A DNA stretch of 6,068 nucleotides, from assembly GCA_937888925.1 (NCBI GenBank), contig CALARM010000042.1, positions 1 through 6,068 on the forward strand, written 5' to 3'. Source of the DNA: an uncultured Synergistia bacterium. Its GTDB lineage: Bacteria; Eremiobacterota; SpSt-956; JAKJGF01. The notes below the pieces were generated by a model. The model saw only the letters and a list, made by a program, of their open reading frames with translations. It was not told where the DNA came from and did not search any database. Positions 6,002 to 6,068 of the stretch are shown piece after piece. The position numbers were made by a program, and so were the translations under genes. How positions within the stretch are numbered: the stretch's first letter is position 1; every line of letters begins with the position of its first letter.

Positions 6002-6068
6002 ATGAACAACACAATCTTCAAGTTCGACTCGCCTAAAAATGAACCGATTTATGATTATTCTCTGAAGG
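6002..6068 (+). CDS. pruA: L-glutamate gamma-semialdehyde dehydrogenase, N-terminal fragment (cut by window end)
   Basis: Only the first 22 codons are in the window. They read MNNTIFKF, then SPKNEPIYDYS. This pattern, a short F-K-F/V start followed by NEPI/V and an aromatic residue, is typical of the N-terminus of 1-pyrroline-5-carboxylate dehydrogenases, where it leads into a GSPER-like segment. The family oxidises glutamate semialdehyde from proline breakdown to glutamate with NAD+. The ATG at 6002 has AAAAGGAG ending 7 nt upstream. The catalytic part lies beyond the window, so the call rests on the N-terminus alone. Confidence 0.6.
   Translation, partial: MNNTIFKFDSPKNEPIYDYSLK

Overview
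The window is AT-rich bacterial DNA with dense genes, good Shine-Dalgarno sequences and one perfect sigma70-type promoter. It carries four complete genes and the first 22 codons of a fifth. A zinc-ribbon Ser/Thr kinase with TPRs, a membrane-anchored methyltransferase and a family of anchored proteins of unknown function point to an uncultured or candidate-phylum bacterium with complex signalling (Eremiobacterota/Xenobia-, Riflebacteria- or Planctomycetota-like). No marker gene here settles the taxon, so this is only a guess.

Layout. On the minus strand, 32-2668 encodes an 878-aa membrane kinase: zinc ribbon, kinase domain, 14-residue repeat linker, one membrane helix, about eleven TPRs. Upstream of it, also on the minus strand, 2930-3898 encodes a methyltransferase with two N-terminal membrane helices and a four-cysteine zinc ribbon. 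The 261 bp between them hold a broken copy of a zinc-ribbon gene start (2768-2823) and two arrays of 7-bp repeats, one of which forms a long inverted repeat. Divergent from the methyltransferase, after another 7-bp array (3920-3947), a consensus promoter drives a 351-aa anchored protein of unknown function (4166-5221, plus). A perfect 18-bp hairpin (5231-5271) separates it from a convergent 152-aa protein (5287-5745, minus) with two copies of a glycine/alanine-rich hydrophobic hairpin. Divergent from that gene, a leader with a possible ribosome-site-sequestering fold precedes the start of a probable L-glutamate gamma-semialdehyde dehydrogenase (6002 to the window end).

How the genes fit together. 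The kinase and methyltransferase share a strand and both combine a zinc ribbon with membrane anchoring, so they may be related membrane signalling proteins. Whether they share a transcript is unknown. The 351-aa gene looks like a single-gene unit with its own promoter and terminator. The dehydrogenase is probably ordinary proline/glutamate catabolism and unrelated to the rest. No tRNA, rRNA, CRISPR array, insertion sequence or phage gene was seen.
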